Below, piece by piece: positions 1-12,900 of a DNA stretch of 64,000 nt. The notes beneath the pieces were generated by a model, which saw only the letters and a list, made by a program, of their open reading frames with translations, had not been told where the DNA came from and did not search any database. Source of the DNA: Leucaena leucocephala. Lineage: Eukaryota > Streptophyta > Magnoliopsida > Fabales > Fabaceae. The first letter of the stretch is position 1. Each line of letters begins with the position of its first letter. A program made the translations under genes and the position numbers. The stretch covers positions 7,693,001 through 7,757,000 of the forward strand of contig CM073536.1 of assembly GCA_037074615.1 (NCBI GenBank). The letters are read 5' to 3'.

Positions 1-37
1 GGGGGTTGCCCTGCCCTGCCCTGCCCATGAGCACCCC
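1..37. repeat. GC-rich terminal repeat fragment
   Basis: The window opens with repeated CCCTGCC units ending in CATGAGCACCCC. The same kind of end (CCCTGCC then TATGAACACCCC) occurs at 655, so both are probably ends of one GC-rich DNA-transposon family. Only one end is inside the window here. Confidence 0.45.
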
Positions 38-464
38 TTTTTTTATTTTTTTTTATTTTTCTCCGTAGATACTACACTTAGAAGGGAGAATATGATAGTT
101 ACTGGTGACTAAATGGTCATTTTAGAAATATAAGTAGTTAAGTACGTAAGTTGCATCTTTTAATATTTATAACTATATTAATTTTTTAATTTTATTAATC
201 ATAATATGATTACATTATAAATTATAATTATTTATTTTATTTTTTTAGATAATTTATCCTTGTCAACATTTGGAAATTTGATATAAAGTTGTAATTATAA
301 ACTATTTAGACTTCAAGATTTTTTTATATGCAATGAATTTCAAGACTTTAATTATTATCTTTTTGTTACCTTATTTTTAGTGGATTATAGATATTATTTA
401 ACTCTTGGAGACATATAAATATAATATTATTTTATAAGTTTATAATTGCAAATTTTTTTCCCAA

Positions 465-657
465 CATGAGCATGGCATCACAACTTAGGCATGCCCAGCC
501 CGCCCACGCCCAGCCTGCCTATGCCCAGCCCAAAATGGTTAGGGCTTTTACCGGGTAGGGCCGGGCATCGGGATGCAAAATGCAGCCCATGCTTTTTCTG
601 GGCAGGGCATCGGGCAGGGGGGTCGCCCTGCCCAGCCCTGCCTATGAACACCCCTAG
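465..657. mobile_element. GC-rich hAT/MITE-type element or fragment
   Basis: A sharply GC-rich block in AT-rich DNA. It is built from GCCCAGCC/GGGCAGGGC units that are partly self-complementary and ends in CCTATGAACACCCCTAG, a close match to the end at positions 1-37. No transposase coding is visible. A reading frame of 63 codons exists inside it but is low-complexity repeat translation, not a gene. Confidence 0.45.
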
Positions 658-1778
658 CTACAACATTGCTTTTAGATTTTAATATTTTGGTATTTATAGT
701 TTTAATTTAATCTTTAAACTTTGATTCACTATAATTTAATTCTTAAATTTTTAACTATTATTTTATAATTTAATCCATATGTTTTATAAAATAAAATTAT
801 ATATTTAATAAAAATTAATGACTAAATTATAAAATAATTAAAATTATAAGAACTGAATCAGTCAAAATTTAAAACTAGATTATAACCTACACATTGATTA
901 AGGATGAGGTCATGAGTCTCATCTCATAGATAAGAATACTTCTAAGTCACATTCTTCTTCCTTTTGTCCTTATTTAGTTATTTTTTAGTTTGTCGCTTTA
1001 TTTATAAAAAAAGAATTGTTAAAAAATAAAATAAAAAAAGAATTATTGATTATTGGTTTTATATAATTTACTTACCTTATATTTTATAATTTGATGTATT
1101 GGCACATGATTGTGATGTTTAATTACTTTGTTCTAATTAAGTTCAAAAAAATTAAGTATTAAATTTGAACTTAGCCTATGAAAATGTTGTAGGGAAGTCT
1201 TTATTCAATCGAATTAGTTGTTCTTTCTTTTCATTGCCCTCTTACTTAGTGATTGAAAAAAAGAGAGTACTTTTTATTTTATTTTTAATATAATATTTAA
1301 TTAAAAAATTAATATTATTATAAATATAAAATATATTTTTTATATTATTATTTATTTTTTAAATTATTTTTATGGATAGTCTTTCAATAACAATAAAATA
1401 AATAAAAAAAAAGAAAAAGATAATTAAAAAAAATAATTATAATATTTTTAAAAAATATATCATATTAATTAATTTAATTAATTTTTTAAAAAATTTAAAT
1501 AATTTATATATATGTTTTATATTTTAATATAATTACTCATATTGATTGAGATTTGGGAATATAGGTAATAAGTTATGTTTTGATCTTAACAGACTAGCCT
1601 ATTAATAAAAAATTAAACTTAAACTTAACCTATAATATGTTATAAGTTAATTTTTTAATTTAAACATGATCTGTAAATTATTTAGCTTATACTTATAAAA
1701 GATCTGTTTTATAATTATCCTAATATATTTAACATGTTTTCGTAACATACCCATAACATAACAGACGTTCGTAACCCC
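658..1778. other. AT-rich intergenic DNA with a small foldback
   Basis: No gene seen. Between about 690 and 890 the sequence is partly self-complementary (TTTAATTTAATC-type motifs on one side, GACTAAATTATAA-type motifs on the other), resembling the arms of the larger foldback element at 46.9-48.3 kb. The rest is simple AT-rich sequence. Confidence 0.4.
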
Positions 1779-2351
1779 CTAACAAGCCTTGATTGCATAT
1801 ACTAACAGGCCTTCGTTTAGGCTCGTCATGTTGCCCAGGCTCGCCAGGAGACAGCCATGGAACTTATTATTGGCGACGACGATGACTGACCTCGGATAGT
1901 TCCCAAAATTGTCAGGAAGATCGAACACAAAACGATTGTTGTTTATAAAGATCGCGTCCAGATCCTTATCAAAAAGCTCTCTAGGCACAGTCCCTTCAAA
2001 TTCATTGAATCTCAAATCCAAGAACTTGAGAGCGGAAAGCCTCAAAACCACCGTGGGGAACTTCCCAGCAAACCTATTGTTACTGAGATCCAGTTCAAAC
2101 GGAAGTTTCAATCTATCAAACTTGTGAGGAACAGTACCAGGGAAAAAATTCATGATGACTTGTTCTCCTTTGTCGCCGAACTCGTCTCTATAGTAAAGAA
2201 GCTGACGTTGTCTAATGTACATGGCCTCGGTGTCAATGAGAGTTCCATGGCTGGTAATGGGGACATCGGTATCGGTAGAGGTAGAGAGAGAGACTGCGCC
2301 TAGGGTTAATAGGAAGAAAGGGAGAACTGGAGAAGAAAAGACATGAATCAA
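1779..2351 (-). pseudogene. LRR-extensin (LRX) fragment with in-frame internal deletion
   Basis: A 190-codon open frame. It starts with a hydrophobic signal-peptide-like stretch (residues 5-24), followed by a segment typical of leucine-rich repeat extensins (RQRQLLYYRDEFGDKGE, about residues 47-63). It then jumps directly to the second half of the LRR domain (GTVPHKF, FELDLSNNRFAGKFP, LKFLDLRFNEFEGTVP, GNMTSLNE). LRX proteins normally have roughly 100 more residues between these parts, including the cysteine-containing N-terminal LRR cap, and carry a Ser-Pro-rich extensin tail after the LRRs. Both are missing, and the C-terminus ends in unrelated residues. LRX proteins act in cell walls and bind RALF peptides; this version would lack wall anchoring. 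Probably a pseudogene or gene fragment, although the frame is uninterrupted. Family assignment is strong; expression is unknown. Confidence 0.75.
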
Positions 2352-2630
2352 AGGGTCCCAGATACTTGAATAAAAGCGAAAGACAACACCGATTAAAATA
2401 AAATTTATAATGATATGTCTGATCGTTTGATTGTTATGTTCTGTTTAATAAAATGAGATTTGACATTTATCTATTATATTTTTATATTAAATTTATTTTA
2501 AATGATATGCTCAAATTGCTTGACAAACTTAATAGATTTATTAAAAAACTTAAATATGGCCTTCTAAATAAATTAGTGCGAAGTGAGCCCACTAATTTTC
2601 TTATGTCAAAAACATATATATAAACGCGTA

Positions 2631-2635
<5 letters not shown>
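2352..2635. other. AT-rich region between LRX fragment and YKT6 gene
   Basis: No gene seen. This is the shared upstream region of the minus-strand LRX fragment and the plus-strand YKT6 gene. Confidence 0.4.

Positions 2636-2672
<37 letters not shown>
2636..2672. repeat. (AT)n microsatellite
   Basis: An uninterrupted run of about 18 AT dinucleotides, about 130 bp upstream of the YKT6 start codon. It is likely to be length-polymorphic. Confidence 0.95.
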
Positions 2673-2673
<1 letters not shown>

Positions 2674-2804
2674 CTCGGACTATGCAGTTATTTTTTGTCG
2701 TTCCATTTTGCAGTTTCAGTTCCCGATTTGATTACCGACGCTTAATCAAAAAGAAGGAAGCTTTGAATTTGAAGAGTTTAGAGAGAGAGGTAGAGCGAGA
2801 GAGT

Positions 2805-5800
2805 ATGAAGATCACAGCTCTGTTGGTGCTTAAATGCATCCCTGATGGATCCGATCCGGTGATACTTGCGAATGCGTGCGATGTAAGCCACTTCGGTTAC
2901 TTCCAACGTTCCAGCGTCAAGGAGTTTATCGTCTTCGTCGGTCGCACCGTCGCCAAGCGCACCTCCCAGGGACAGCGCCAATCCGTCCAGCACGAAGGTG
3001 CGTTTTATTCGTTCCTTTATATAGGGTTTCTGGGTCTCGATTCAACAATCTCTTTGTCGACCCTGAGTTTTGGATTTTGAATCGCTTTCCCTATGCACCG
3101 TTTAGCTTATGTTTCCGAATTATTGGCTGATTAATTAGTTGATTTGGGTCGGAGTCTTGAAGACAAAATCTGCTTGTTCGTTGGAGTTTTTACCCCTTTT
3201 TATTGATGCATTATGGACGGTGATATCTCTATCCACCATGATTGTGTCGCTGGGAGAATATTTGTACTTCGCAGTTGGATTTGGTGGTTTTAATTCAAGT
3301 TCACGCGCTGCCAGTCTTGAGAAAAGCTTATACTTGTTCTATTTTTCTTTCAATTTCTTTTTTTTTTTTTTTTTGGATGGTTTCAAACAAGAAAATTTAT
3401 GTTCCACGGAATTATACGAATCCATCTTTTGGGATGGGGCAATTTTTATTTTTACATTTAATGATATAATTTGAGCCCGCGTACTGTTAAGTTCTTTGTC
3501 AATACGACGTTACGTCTGACGTAGAGATTTGACGGACCTATTGTTTTCAACTTAATTAAATGGTGGAGTTGTTTTACATTCTGAAGCATGAACTCGTAGT
3601 ATATATTACTTGTAGAGTACAAGGTGCATGCTTACAACAGAAATGGTCTTTGTGCATTGGGCTTTATGGATGATCACTATCCCGTACGAAGTTCATTTTC
3701 TCTTCTCAACCAGGTGAGTGCAATGCTTGCCTTCTTTAATATTGTTTTATCTGCAACACATCCTGTTTGCAGGAGCAGTCTCTTGCTTTAACATGTTTTA
3801 ACTCTTCCATTAGTTTTCATGAAGGGATCAGCTTTATGGTTACTTTAACAGGAGCAGCTTTTTCTATGTTGTTTCATCTCTAGATATGCCCTTAGTGCCC
3901 TGAAGATGTTAACATTGACATATGAAAAATTAAACTTCTGATTTGGTTTTAGAAAATGAACTTGTGATGATGTTTTCCTTTTAAGTTACTTTTAACTGTC
4001 ACATTTCTCTTTACCAAAGTATCATTAGGTACAACATCATTCACGTTCATGCTGGTTCAGTTCTGTGTTTGATTTATATCTTTATATTTTGGGCTCATGG
4101 TTAACCTGCTCACTTAGTGACCCTCTTGAATAGAGTAGGACTGCATTTTAGGTTTTAATGGTTGGATCTGTGGCCTCAGATTTTACGTTTGTGTGAAAAG
4201 TAGGGCCTTCTCACAACTAAGCTTAAATTAAAATAATCAAAGAATTACTTATTAAGAGGGTATTTGTACATGGTCAAACTTATGCTATTGAGGAATTTCC
4301 TGATTTCCCGAGGAAGTTCACTGATAGTAATATTACTTAAAGAGATGAGTACTAAGGATTTAACAATTTAACTAACAGATACTGACAAGAAAACATGGGG
4401 TAATGGCGGTAGCCTAGGGCATATGGGGTAAAATAAAATGCTTACACTACTTGCAAATGAGGGTTTGGAACTGCTGCTCCTCTTGGACATGTCAACATGC
4501 CCTAACAGATGTTAAACAATAGTCTAATTTCATAGACCAGATTTAATGTATTTGAAACTATAGTAACCTAATCCTTTCACACTATTGGGACTCTATTAGA
4601 AATTGCATGAAATTATGGCACTAAATGAGTAATTAAGCCTAACTTTTTCAATTAGTTTGCACAGTATGATTAAAGCTGTTTCAGCCAGAGCTCTTCATGA
4701 TATCCTTACAAATCGCCCTTTCTTTACACATGCACCACATTTTGTTGATGATTTTGTTTCTTTCCTTTCGGTGGTACAACATGGATCTCATGGCTGAAGT
4801 CTGAAACTTTCTTCCCCTGTTTGTTGTCCGATCAAAATGAAAAGTATTTCCCTGTTGTGCTAGTGGATCTGCTAAATGGTTGATTGCTCAAAGCTCTTTG
4901 TTCCAAATGATTTCGATGAGAAGAGTGTGTTTATTGGTGACTTTGTGCAATTAATTTCCGTTGCCTTTAATGGACAAAGAAGGGATAATGATTGGGTAAA
5001 GGAGCCATTGGTAACAAGGAATAATTTGTAGGAATTGAAGTAGAATAAACTAGAAACATTGTCAACTTAAATTTGCTGTTATGATGTATCTTATGTATCT
5101 GGTTCTTGAAATAGACCTTATTTAATACATCATAATGAATATGGTGTTTGACAGCTGCTTGATGAATATGAAAAAGCTTTTGGTAATTCATGGAGAAGTG
5201 CTCAGGCAGATAGTACTCAATCTTGGCCCTATTTGGATCAAGCTCTGACAAGATTCCAGGTACCTCTATACCTCCAAGTTGAACCAACTTCAGCTAAAGG
5301 ATATCTTATTAGAGTGTTAAATTGATACAATATTCTGAACTGTACCATTAACGTTTTCCTTTTGTTTTCCTGTTCATATGTTATTTTTTGACTCATTTAT
5401 CTCATTTCCCCTGCTATTTACAAATCTTCAGGACCCTGCAGAAGCTGATAAGTTGTTGAAAATCCAGAGGGAACTGGATGAAACAAAAATTATCCTGGTA
5501 AGTGTTAGATTTAAATAGGGATCACTGTGTTATAAACTTCCTTCTTTCAGTTGGACATTCTTCTCCTCTGGCAGTGTATGATAAAATTGTTTGGGGTTTT
5601 GGATAGTAACTTTCTGCGAGAAAGATTTTAAAATTGTTTGGGGTTTTGGAATTTGTTTCTCAATACATATGATCACTGCATTGTCGTGCAATTCAAGCAT
5701 CACCTTATCATAGCTGAATATGAATTACTATTGTAATGCATATCCTTGAGTGAGATGTTATCATAGAATTTATAAAACCACCTTTCTGTTAATGATTGTT

Positions 5801-6965
5801 CTTTTGCCATTATGTTTTTAAATCTGCATTTATGCTCATTAATGTGCCTTTGAACGGCAATGTTAAAATTAATTTGGTGTTTTGACCTACCCATGCTACA
5901 TGTGGATTTGTAGGCTTTTGTTACTTCCTCCCTTGCTCTCCATTGTTGTATCGCTTTTTTATGCTTTATATCTCTAGAAGCCAGATGTCAATGCAGGCCA
6001 TTGTTTCCTTTTGACTTTATTTGTATTTCTCATTTTTATTTCCACTTTTGTTCATACAACAGCATAAGACTATTGATAGTGTTCTTGCACGTGGGGAGAG
6101 GTTGGACAGCTTAGTTGAGAAGAGTTCTGATCTGAGTGCAGCGTCACAGGTACATTACAGCTTCTGTTTTATAGTTATGCATTTGGGAATATCACATGAT
6201 TGCCTATGCCAATTATGTGCGGCTCATCCTTTATTTTTCCTTTTACCAAACCTTTGGTTAACGGACATTATCATTATTTAACATGTTCTTATGAACTACT
6301 TATGGTCATCCTTTAACACGTATCAACATTTTTTGCTTCTTACTACTTAAGTCATGTATTTAGATGAAGCTTTGCTTCCTTGTGTGTGCTTCTGTATAAT
6401 TAGATTACTTACAATTGCATCCAGCATCTCCATAAATTTGCTGAAGAAATTTAGGGTTCTATAGGTGCTTTATTTGGAACCTAGCCTTTTTTGCATGTGC
6501 TCGGAGTTTATATATCCTATTACTTTGTGGGGAACAGATTCCTTTTCAGTTGCCAATATCTGTTATTGCCATTTAAGCTTGAAATAGGTACATATAGGAT
6601 TACTACATTAGGAACATATTCCATTTCAGTTGTCAATATCTTATATTGCCATTGAAGCTTGAAATAGGCTATTTCTTTTGCACTTTAATTTTCATTATTT
6701 CCTACGAGGACAGTCTCTTCTCTATGTACGTGTTAATAGTCATTTCTCATCAGTTTTTTTGGGTTGCCAAATTGTCATTTCTATTTACTAATGCAAAGTT
6801 GTGACTGTTTTGAGGTCCATATCATGCATCTTTACTGGAAAATCTTTATTAATCAATGATAAATATATAGCTTATTTTGCTGACACAAGAACCTTGTGTT
6901 GGTGTCTGAAACAGATGTTCTACAAGCAGGCGAAGAAAACCAATTCGTGTTGTACTATATTATAA
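2805..6965 (+). CDS. YKT61: R-SNARE YKT6 (vesicle membrane fusion)
   Basis: Six exons: 2805-2997, 3616-3713, 5155-5259, 5432-5497, 6063-6149, 6915-6965. They join in frame with GT-AG introns to give 199 residues, the usual length of plant YKT6. Residues 1 to about 130 form the longin domain (MKITALLVLK, SVKEFIVFVGRTVAKRT, GFMDDHYPVR). Residues from about 138 form the SNARE coiled coil, with the zero-layer Arg at 164 in VLARGERLDSLVEKSSDL. The protein ends CCTIL: Cys196 heads a CAAX prenylation box and Cys195 is the usual palmitoylation site. YKT6 is a lipid-anchored R-SNARE that cycles between cytosol and Golgi, vacuolar and autophagosomal membranes. The ATG sits in the conserved N-terminus, so the start is secure. 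No defects seen. Confidence 0.96.
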
Positions 6966-8066
6966 GCTTTCAAGGGTCAGTACCCTGTAATAGTGCAATG
7001 CTCCTCACCTAGTAAACCTGTTATGAAGTAAGGCTCCTGCGTTGAAGAAAATGGCATGTGTCTGACTATATCACTACGTTGTTTGATTTGGTGAATGTGG
7101 ATTCTTTTTCCCTGTATTCTGTATTGCTGGAGGGAGCAGGATATTGGTGGTGTGAAATGTGATTCTTCTTGACAAATTAACATTCTTATTTACTTTCTGT
7201 GATTCTTCCTATGATAATACATAGTATATATATAAGTTCTCACTTCCATTATGCGATCTAGTTGGAGATCTCCACCTACACTAAACTTTTCATGGTATTT
7301 TCCTGCAAGATCGGATGCGTGTGAACCCTTTGTGTCATTCAATGATTATGCTGATTTTGTTTCAAATAGTGGGATTTAGCTGCGTTGGTTGAAGCTTTTT
7401 GGCAACACCAATGAATTTGACCAAAGCTCACCACGATTTTAGATATTGATTTTATAATGAAAAAAACTTGAGAGATTTTAATTAATATTAGCCATACTAT
7501 GTCTAAGGACTAAAACTAAGTTTTCTCTCTCCAAAAAACTATATCTTTTCATTAATGTATTAATATATCTAGAGAAGTTCTAGAAAATACGGTAGAGGTA
7601 GTTTTTGGTTCTGTGAACATACGTAGACATGTTTAATACTTCAATTAATCTAGGATGAGAACAAAACGCCAGGCATGTTGATGTGTTTGGAATAATAGCT
7701 TGAAGTATGAAAATATAGAATGGTTTTGGAATGTATTCAAAGATTACCAGGTGACCTAAAAAGCATCATATTCATTCTACAATCTAGAGGTTTTCACTGT
7801 TATTATACACTACTATTATAAATTAAAACTAGAAAGTGATCTGAGAGTGTAGTTACCTCAAGACAGATCAACACAATGTACTACTATTTTAGTTTTTTCT
7901 TAACTGAATATGCATATAATACTTGACCCAAACTTACACCATATTTACAGAACAATCCAACAGAGACACCAACAAGACCCAAACTTACTACATCATCATC
8001 AAGGTTCTTGATTACTTTCTTATTACATGAAATTGAAACATATGTTGAAACTCATTGAGGCCAGAC
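6966..8066. other. Intergenic region downstream of YKT6
   Basis: It contains the 3' UTR of YKT6 and AT-rich sequence. No further gene or clear repeat recognised. Confidence 0.4.
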
Positions 8067-8246
8067 CTATTTTCCCATTAAGAATTTGAACCACCAAATG
8101 CCTTTGGTATCTTGGGGTCCCTCCTCTGGTGGAGGATCACTCTGTGGTGCCTTGTGCAGTTTGCTCACATCATATCCACAATTCTTTGCCTTCTCAACAA
8201 GCTTATTGTATATCTCATCATCCAAATGGGTCTGCCTGCATAATAC
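8067..8246 (-). pseudogene. Plastid lipocalin last exon only
   Basis: An isolated 180-bp terminal exon of 59 codons plus stop, preceded by a good splice acceptor (CCCTCAG on the minus strand). The encoded tail (RQTHLDDEIYNKLVEKAK, then YDVSKLHK, SDPPPEEGPQDTKGIWW) matches the C-terminal extension of chloroplastic lipocalin (CHL/LCNP), a thylakoid-lumen protein linked to photoprotective quenching and lipid protection. No upstream lipocalin exon follows: a hAT-like element begins 60 bp further on and then another gene starts on the opposite strand. I therefore read it as a truncated remnant. Frame and splice site are intact, so truncation may be fairly recent. Confidence 0.75.
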
Positions 8247-8306
8247 CTGAGGGTTAAAAAAAAAAAATATCTCCAATGTTTTTGTCAGATATGGAATACT
8301 CTGAAG

Positions 8307-9917
8307 TAGGGCTGGGAATTTGGGCTGGACCCGCGGGCCCAACCCGCCAACCCGCCAAAATCTGGCGGGTTGGGTTGGCTAATGTCCAGCCCATTTGGGT
8401 GTGAGTCTTTTTGACCCCCACCCGTCTAACCCGTAACCGTGGCGAGCTAACCCGCCGGTTTGGCGGGTTAGCCCTTTTTTTTTTTTTTTACAATTTTCCC
8501 CCCAGTTTTCTACTTTTCTTTCTTCCCCACCGCGCGACTGCACGAGTTGACGAGAGGCGCACGAGTCGGTTTCACGCTTTCACTTTTCATTTTTCAATTT
8601 CATTTCGTTATCTCTCTCTGCCGCTGCGCCTCCCTCAACCCTCAGCGCTTCCAGCCTTCCACAGCCGACAGCCCTCAGCCGGTCAGCCCTCAATCGTTGT
8701 CGTCGCCTCCTCCCCTCAGCAGCTCAGTCATCGCCGTCGCCTCCTCTCCTTCAACAGTTCAGCCGTGCCTCCCTCTCCCTCAGCGCTTAGTAGTCAGCAG
8801 ACAAAGCCCTAGGCGGCGCCACTAGCCCTTGCACAGTTCAACAAGCGCGTCGTCTCCTCTCCTCAGCCCGTCGCAGTCGCCGTCGGCTCTTCTCCTCAAC
8901 GGCTCAGGGTTTGTTACTCAGCCCTAACCGGGGCCACTAATCCTCTCCCTCAGCACTTAGGGTTTGTTACTCAGCATCGACTCCTCTTTCTTTTGTTTGC
9001 TATATATGATTCTCCTCCTCCTCCTCCTCTTGCATCGATTATAAAAGATTAGTTCTATATTTATAAAGATTGGCACTGAAAGGAGAATGTCATTTGCACT
9101 CTGTACCGTACTTTTGGTAGACAATGCCTTTCATTCTCTTTTTATTACTGTTGCCCCCTTGCCCTTCCCTCTTGTATGCGTCCATAATTGGCAACATTGT
9201 GGCTGCTGTTTGTTTTTGAATTGGGATTGACAGACAGTTTGTGAGTAGAAAGCTTAAGTGAAGTGGGCCGTGCATAAGTGGCAAAGTTTAAATTTATCTA
9301 AGGTTAAAGCAATTAGATGTGGCAACAAGAGAAGAAAGCGTCAAGAATGGAACTTTCTGTCATTACTTTCTTCAGTTTCTTGTGTTGTTGCGTGCTGGGG
9401 TCTATTTTGGGTCTGGGATTAATGACGTTGATTGTGCATATAACGTAATAGTTAATTTGGCAGCATATATTGTGTACTTAATTGATGCTTTTACTTTTTA
9501 TTACCTGTTAATTTACTTTCTGCTCTTGGCTTGCAACTTTCTATTTTTCTTCAAGTGAAGAAGCTAATTTACATAATTGAATTGAACCCCCTTAAGCAAA
9601 TTCTGCTTCAGTGTCTGGTCACATTATCTCAAACCGCTTGAATGATCTATTTTTCTTTCAATTGTCTGCTTTTTGGAACAATTTTTATGATATATTTGTA
9701 TACATATTTATTTAGACTATTATTATAAATTTATAATAAAATTAAAAAAAAATAATCTGGCGGGTTGGCGGGCTAACCCGCCAACCCGTTTAGGCGGGCT
9801 CGGGTTGGTTTTACACCAACCCCCCAGGAGGCGGGCCTAAAAAGACCGACCCGCCTCCAGCCCAACCCGCCGCGGGCTAACCCGTATTCAGCGGGTTAAC
9901 CCGCATTACTAGCCCTA
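8307..9917. mobile_element. hAT-like non-autonomous element, 1.6 kb
   Basis: The outer ends are inverted: the left begins TAGGGCTGGGAAT and the right, read in reverse, begins TAGGGCTAGTAAT. Both ends carry clusters of subterminal GGCGGGTT/AACCCGCC motifs (about 8310-8480 and 9755-9905), as in many plant hAT elements. Inside is a C/T- and GC-rich block (about 8510-9000) resembling a transposase gene leader, then AT-rich sequence. No transposase is encoded. I cannot see a clean 8-bp target duplication (the flanking octamers are CTCTGAAG and CCTCCCCA), so one end may have been altered or the insertion is old. Confidence 0.7.
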
Positions 9918-9924
9918 CCTCCCC

Positions 9925-12900
9925 ATGTTAAGCGCGTCGTTTCACGCGCCTACCATCTCTTCTGTCAGCTGTAGTTTGAGCTCTTTTGTCAAGCCGAACC
10001 TCTCTGCCTCTTCCATGGCCGCGTCTTCCGTTCGAATTGCCATCGTCGGTGATGTGGTAAGCTACTAAGCTTCCCTCATTCCATTTGAGTTTTCTGATCG
10101 ACACATATCCACTGAAAAACCTTCTGTTCGTTGACAAATTTTCTTCCCTTAGTCATTTTCCTTTTCTCCCATTTTCCTAGTCGTAATTTGGGGTTTTCTT
10201 ACTGAAGCATGATTGTTGGAACTTGCAAGATGATTCAAAGGCACTTCAGTTTTTGCAGGTACTCTTCCTTATTTTGCAACTTTCTAATTCTCTTTTTGCG
10301 TTTATTCGGGCTCGTCAATGAGCCTTATTCGTGGGAGTGTATGCTCAAATAGAAGGAAAATCGCATAATTTGAAGATATTATGCTAGTTTGGTGACATCC
10401 AAACCCCGTAAAACACGAAAACTTTTTTGAGTTCATACGAGGCAAATAATATAATCCTTCTAGAAAATGATAGAAGTTATATATATATCTCTGACGAGCT
10501 GGTTAGTTTTAGTTAGAAAGGGAGAAGGATAGTTACCTAAGATGAAAGCTTAGTCACAGAGTTGGGAATAGCGATTATCTCTTTTCAAATGTTCAATCAA
10601 GTGATTTTATTTTAAGCTGCAACTTTTATTTTCCATAGTATGTATGTTCATTATAAGCATTTGATGTACATTCCACCTTTCATTCTAATATGCACTTATG
10701 TTGAAATGCAGCCAGATTTGATGCTGTTTACAGGCAAGTTTCATTGTTACTGCCGATCAACCTAGCAATTTAGGATTTTTTTTCTTTAACATATGTAAGT
10801 GCCTTTGCTTCCTGTTTAATATTGTAATTGCTGAGGAAAAGTCTGTGGACTGTGGACATGTGTGAAGAATTTGTGTCCATATTGCAGAATGACAGCCAGG
10901 ACATTTCTCTGTTACATGTGTAAATAGCTCAGCAGTTCGTTTTTTCCATTGTTAACGTTGATTAACAGACACATCAAGAAGTAACATGCCAATGCAGCAA
11001 AGATTGTATTTGTTCGAGATTAAACATTATTTGCTTCTCTGTTCTACAATCAATCCCTCTCTCATTGTTTTTGTTATTTGCTTGTTGTTTAATATTTTTT
11101 GTTGAATTTTGTTAGGTGATTTTTGTGAGGAGAATGTTGAACTTGTTCAAAGTGTTGCAAATCTTGAATTTGCGAAAGCAGTTATATTGGGAAACCATGA
11201 TGCCTGGTTTACCCGTCAATTTTCAGGAAGGTAAAGTACTATAGTTCACAGGGTTTTCCTTGAATCAGTATGCTAGGGAAATAAAGTGAGAAGTTGAAGT
11301 GTTTAAGTTATTTAAACCCACTCGTCTGTCTTGTAGTTGATGAACCTAATTATAAATGGGTTCTGTATTGGCAGAATAATCAGTTTTGACAGTTGAAAGT
11401 GAATTCTTCTGTGTGTGTGTGAGCGCGCGGTTCTGCCCACCACTTCTTATTGACATCCTTTGCTCAATACCATTATTTACCCTCTGCTCCACAAGGTTCT
11501 GCACCTGCTCTTCCACATCCTTCCATGAGCAGTCCAGCACATCATCAACTCAAGAAGAAGAGAAAGGGGGATGGAGAGAGAGAGAGGTTCAAGAAGAATT
11601 CCCTTTCAACTATGAAAACCAGTTCTCCCACCAATATAAAACCCATTTATAATTGGGATCATCATGAACTCAAGTTGTATTGTTTAAGTTAACTAACTTG
11701 AATACTTCATTTACCTGTCACAGTCTATCTGTCACTCTCTATTGCATAATGTTGCTTTGTCAAGATTTCGTGGATTAGCTTTTTCCTTTAGGCTTTGCTT
11801 TTTTTCTTTTCTGATTGGATACAAGAAAAATGAACTTTACAATGTGATGCAGCACATTTCTCCTTCCCCCACTTCCAAATCCACTGAGACACACTAAAGT
11901 CAATCCACCCTACTATTTATGTGGTTGCAAAGCTTATACATGAGGATAAGTTGATGTAACTTTTTATGCATATGGTATGTTTAAATTAAACATCCTGAAT
12001 TCTTGTCTACATTTAAACTAACTATTTTATTTGAATGTTAGCAAGAAGGGTCGAGTTCAACTCCAACTAGAGTGGTAAGCTAATTAATTATTCATTCTTT
12101 TGATTCTAGAAGTTCTCTCTTCTATTGATTTGACTTCAAGACTTCATTTATTTTGCAGATCCTATTTCCTTTCCTTTCCTTTACTTATTCTTTTTTTAAA
12201 TATAATTTCATGTAAAGGTTGGTCAGTTTTTTCGTATTTTTGGTTAAAAGTTCGTAAATTGAACTGCTGTGTTGTGGTCTTTATTTTGGCACTTCATTTC
12301 TCTGATCGCTAATTTAACTTTATTCAGAATTTCTATGCTTTTGAAATCCGACTGATTATAGACACAAGTCAAGTTTATCTAAAGAAACATGCTATAGCTA
12401 TGCTGCAAGTCCATATGCAACGCTTTTGGTGATAGTAAGAAAAGGAGGGAAGTGGTTAGCAAAATCTATCAGTTGGTGTTTGAGTGACTGGTTTGGATGA
12501 AGCCATTTAGGATATGGTTTTTGAATGGAACTTCCAAGTTTGAAAGTTATCATCAATTATTAGAGAAGAATACTGACTAGAAGACCTTCTGTCCAAAACA
12601 CTTATTCTCATTCATGTCTCTTTACTTAGGATATCACATCTAGTAGTTAATGTGAGAAATGATTTGATACCTGAATATAATAATGTGATGTGCAGCCTGG
12701 GTGAGATGCATGTGGCTTATCGGCGTTCAGACTTTCCTCGGATAAAAGTGAGTGTTGTTGGTGGACGACCATTTTCTTGTGGTGGTCAGCAGTTATACCA
12801 AAAGAAACTACTGTCTGCAAGGTGAGCTGCAGCAAAAACAATTGAACAATTGGATTTTTAGAAATCACTGTCTTTCTATTTTTTTCTTCTTCTCGGTGAC

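Noticed and set aside
491..682. 63-codon Pro-rich frame
   Set aside because: Translation of the GC-rich terminal repeat.
3139..3474. 111-codon frame after YKT6 exon 1
   Set aside because: It lies in intron 1 and contains a T-run; the splice to 3,616 restores the conserved longin domain.
8411..8825. Open frames of 133 and 92 codons rich in Ser, Pro and Arg
   Set aside because: They lie in the GC/CT-rich interior of the hAT-like element, have low-complexity composition and begin in the terminal repeat. No protein motif.
11346..11692. Several 64-88-codon frames
   Set aside because: Inside intron 4 of the phosphoesterase gene, with no motifs and no splice support.
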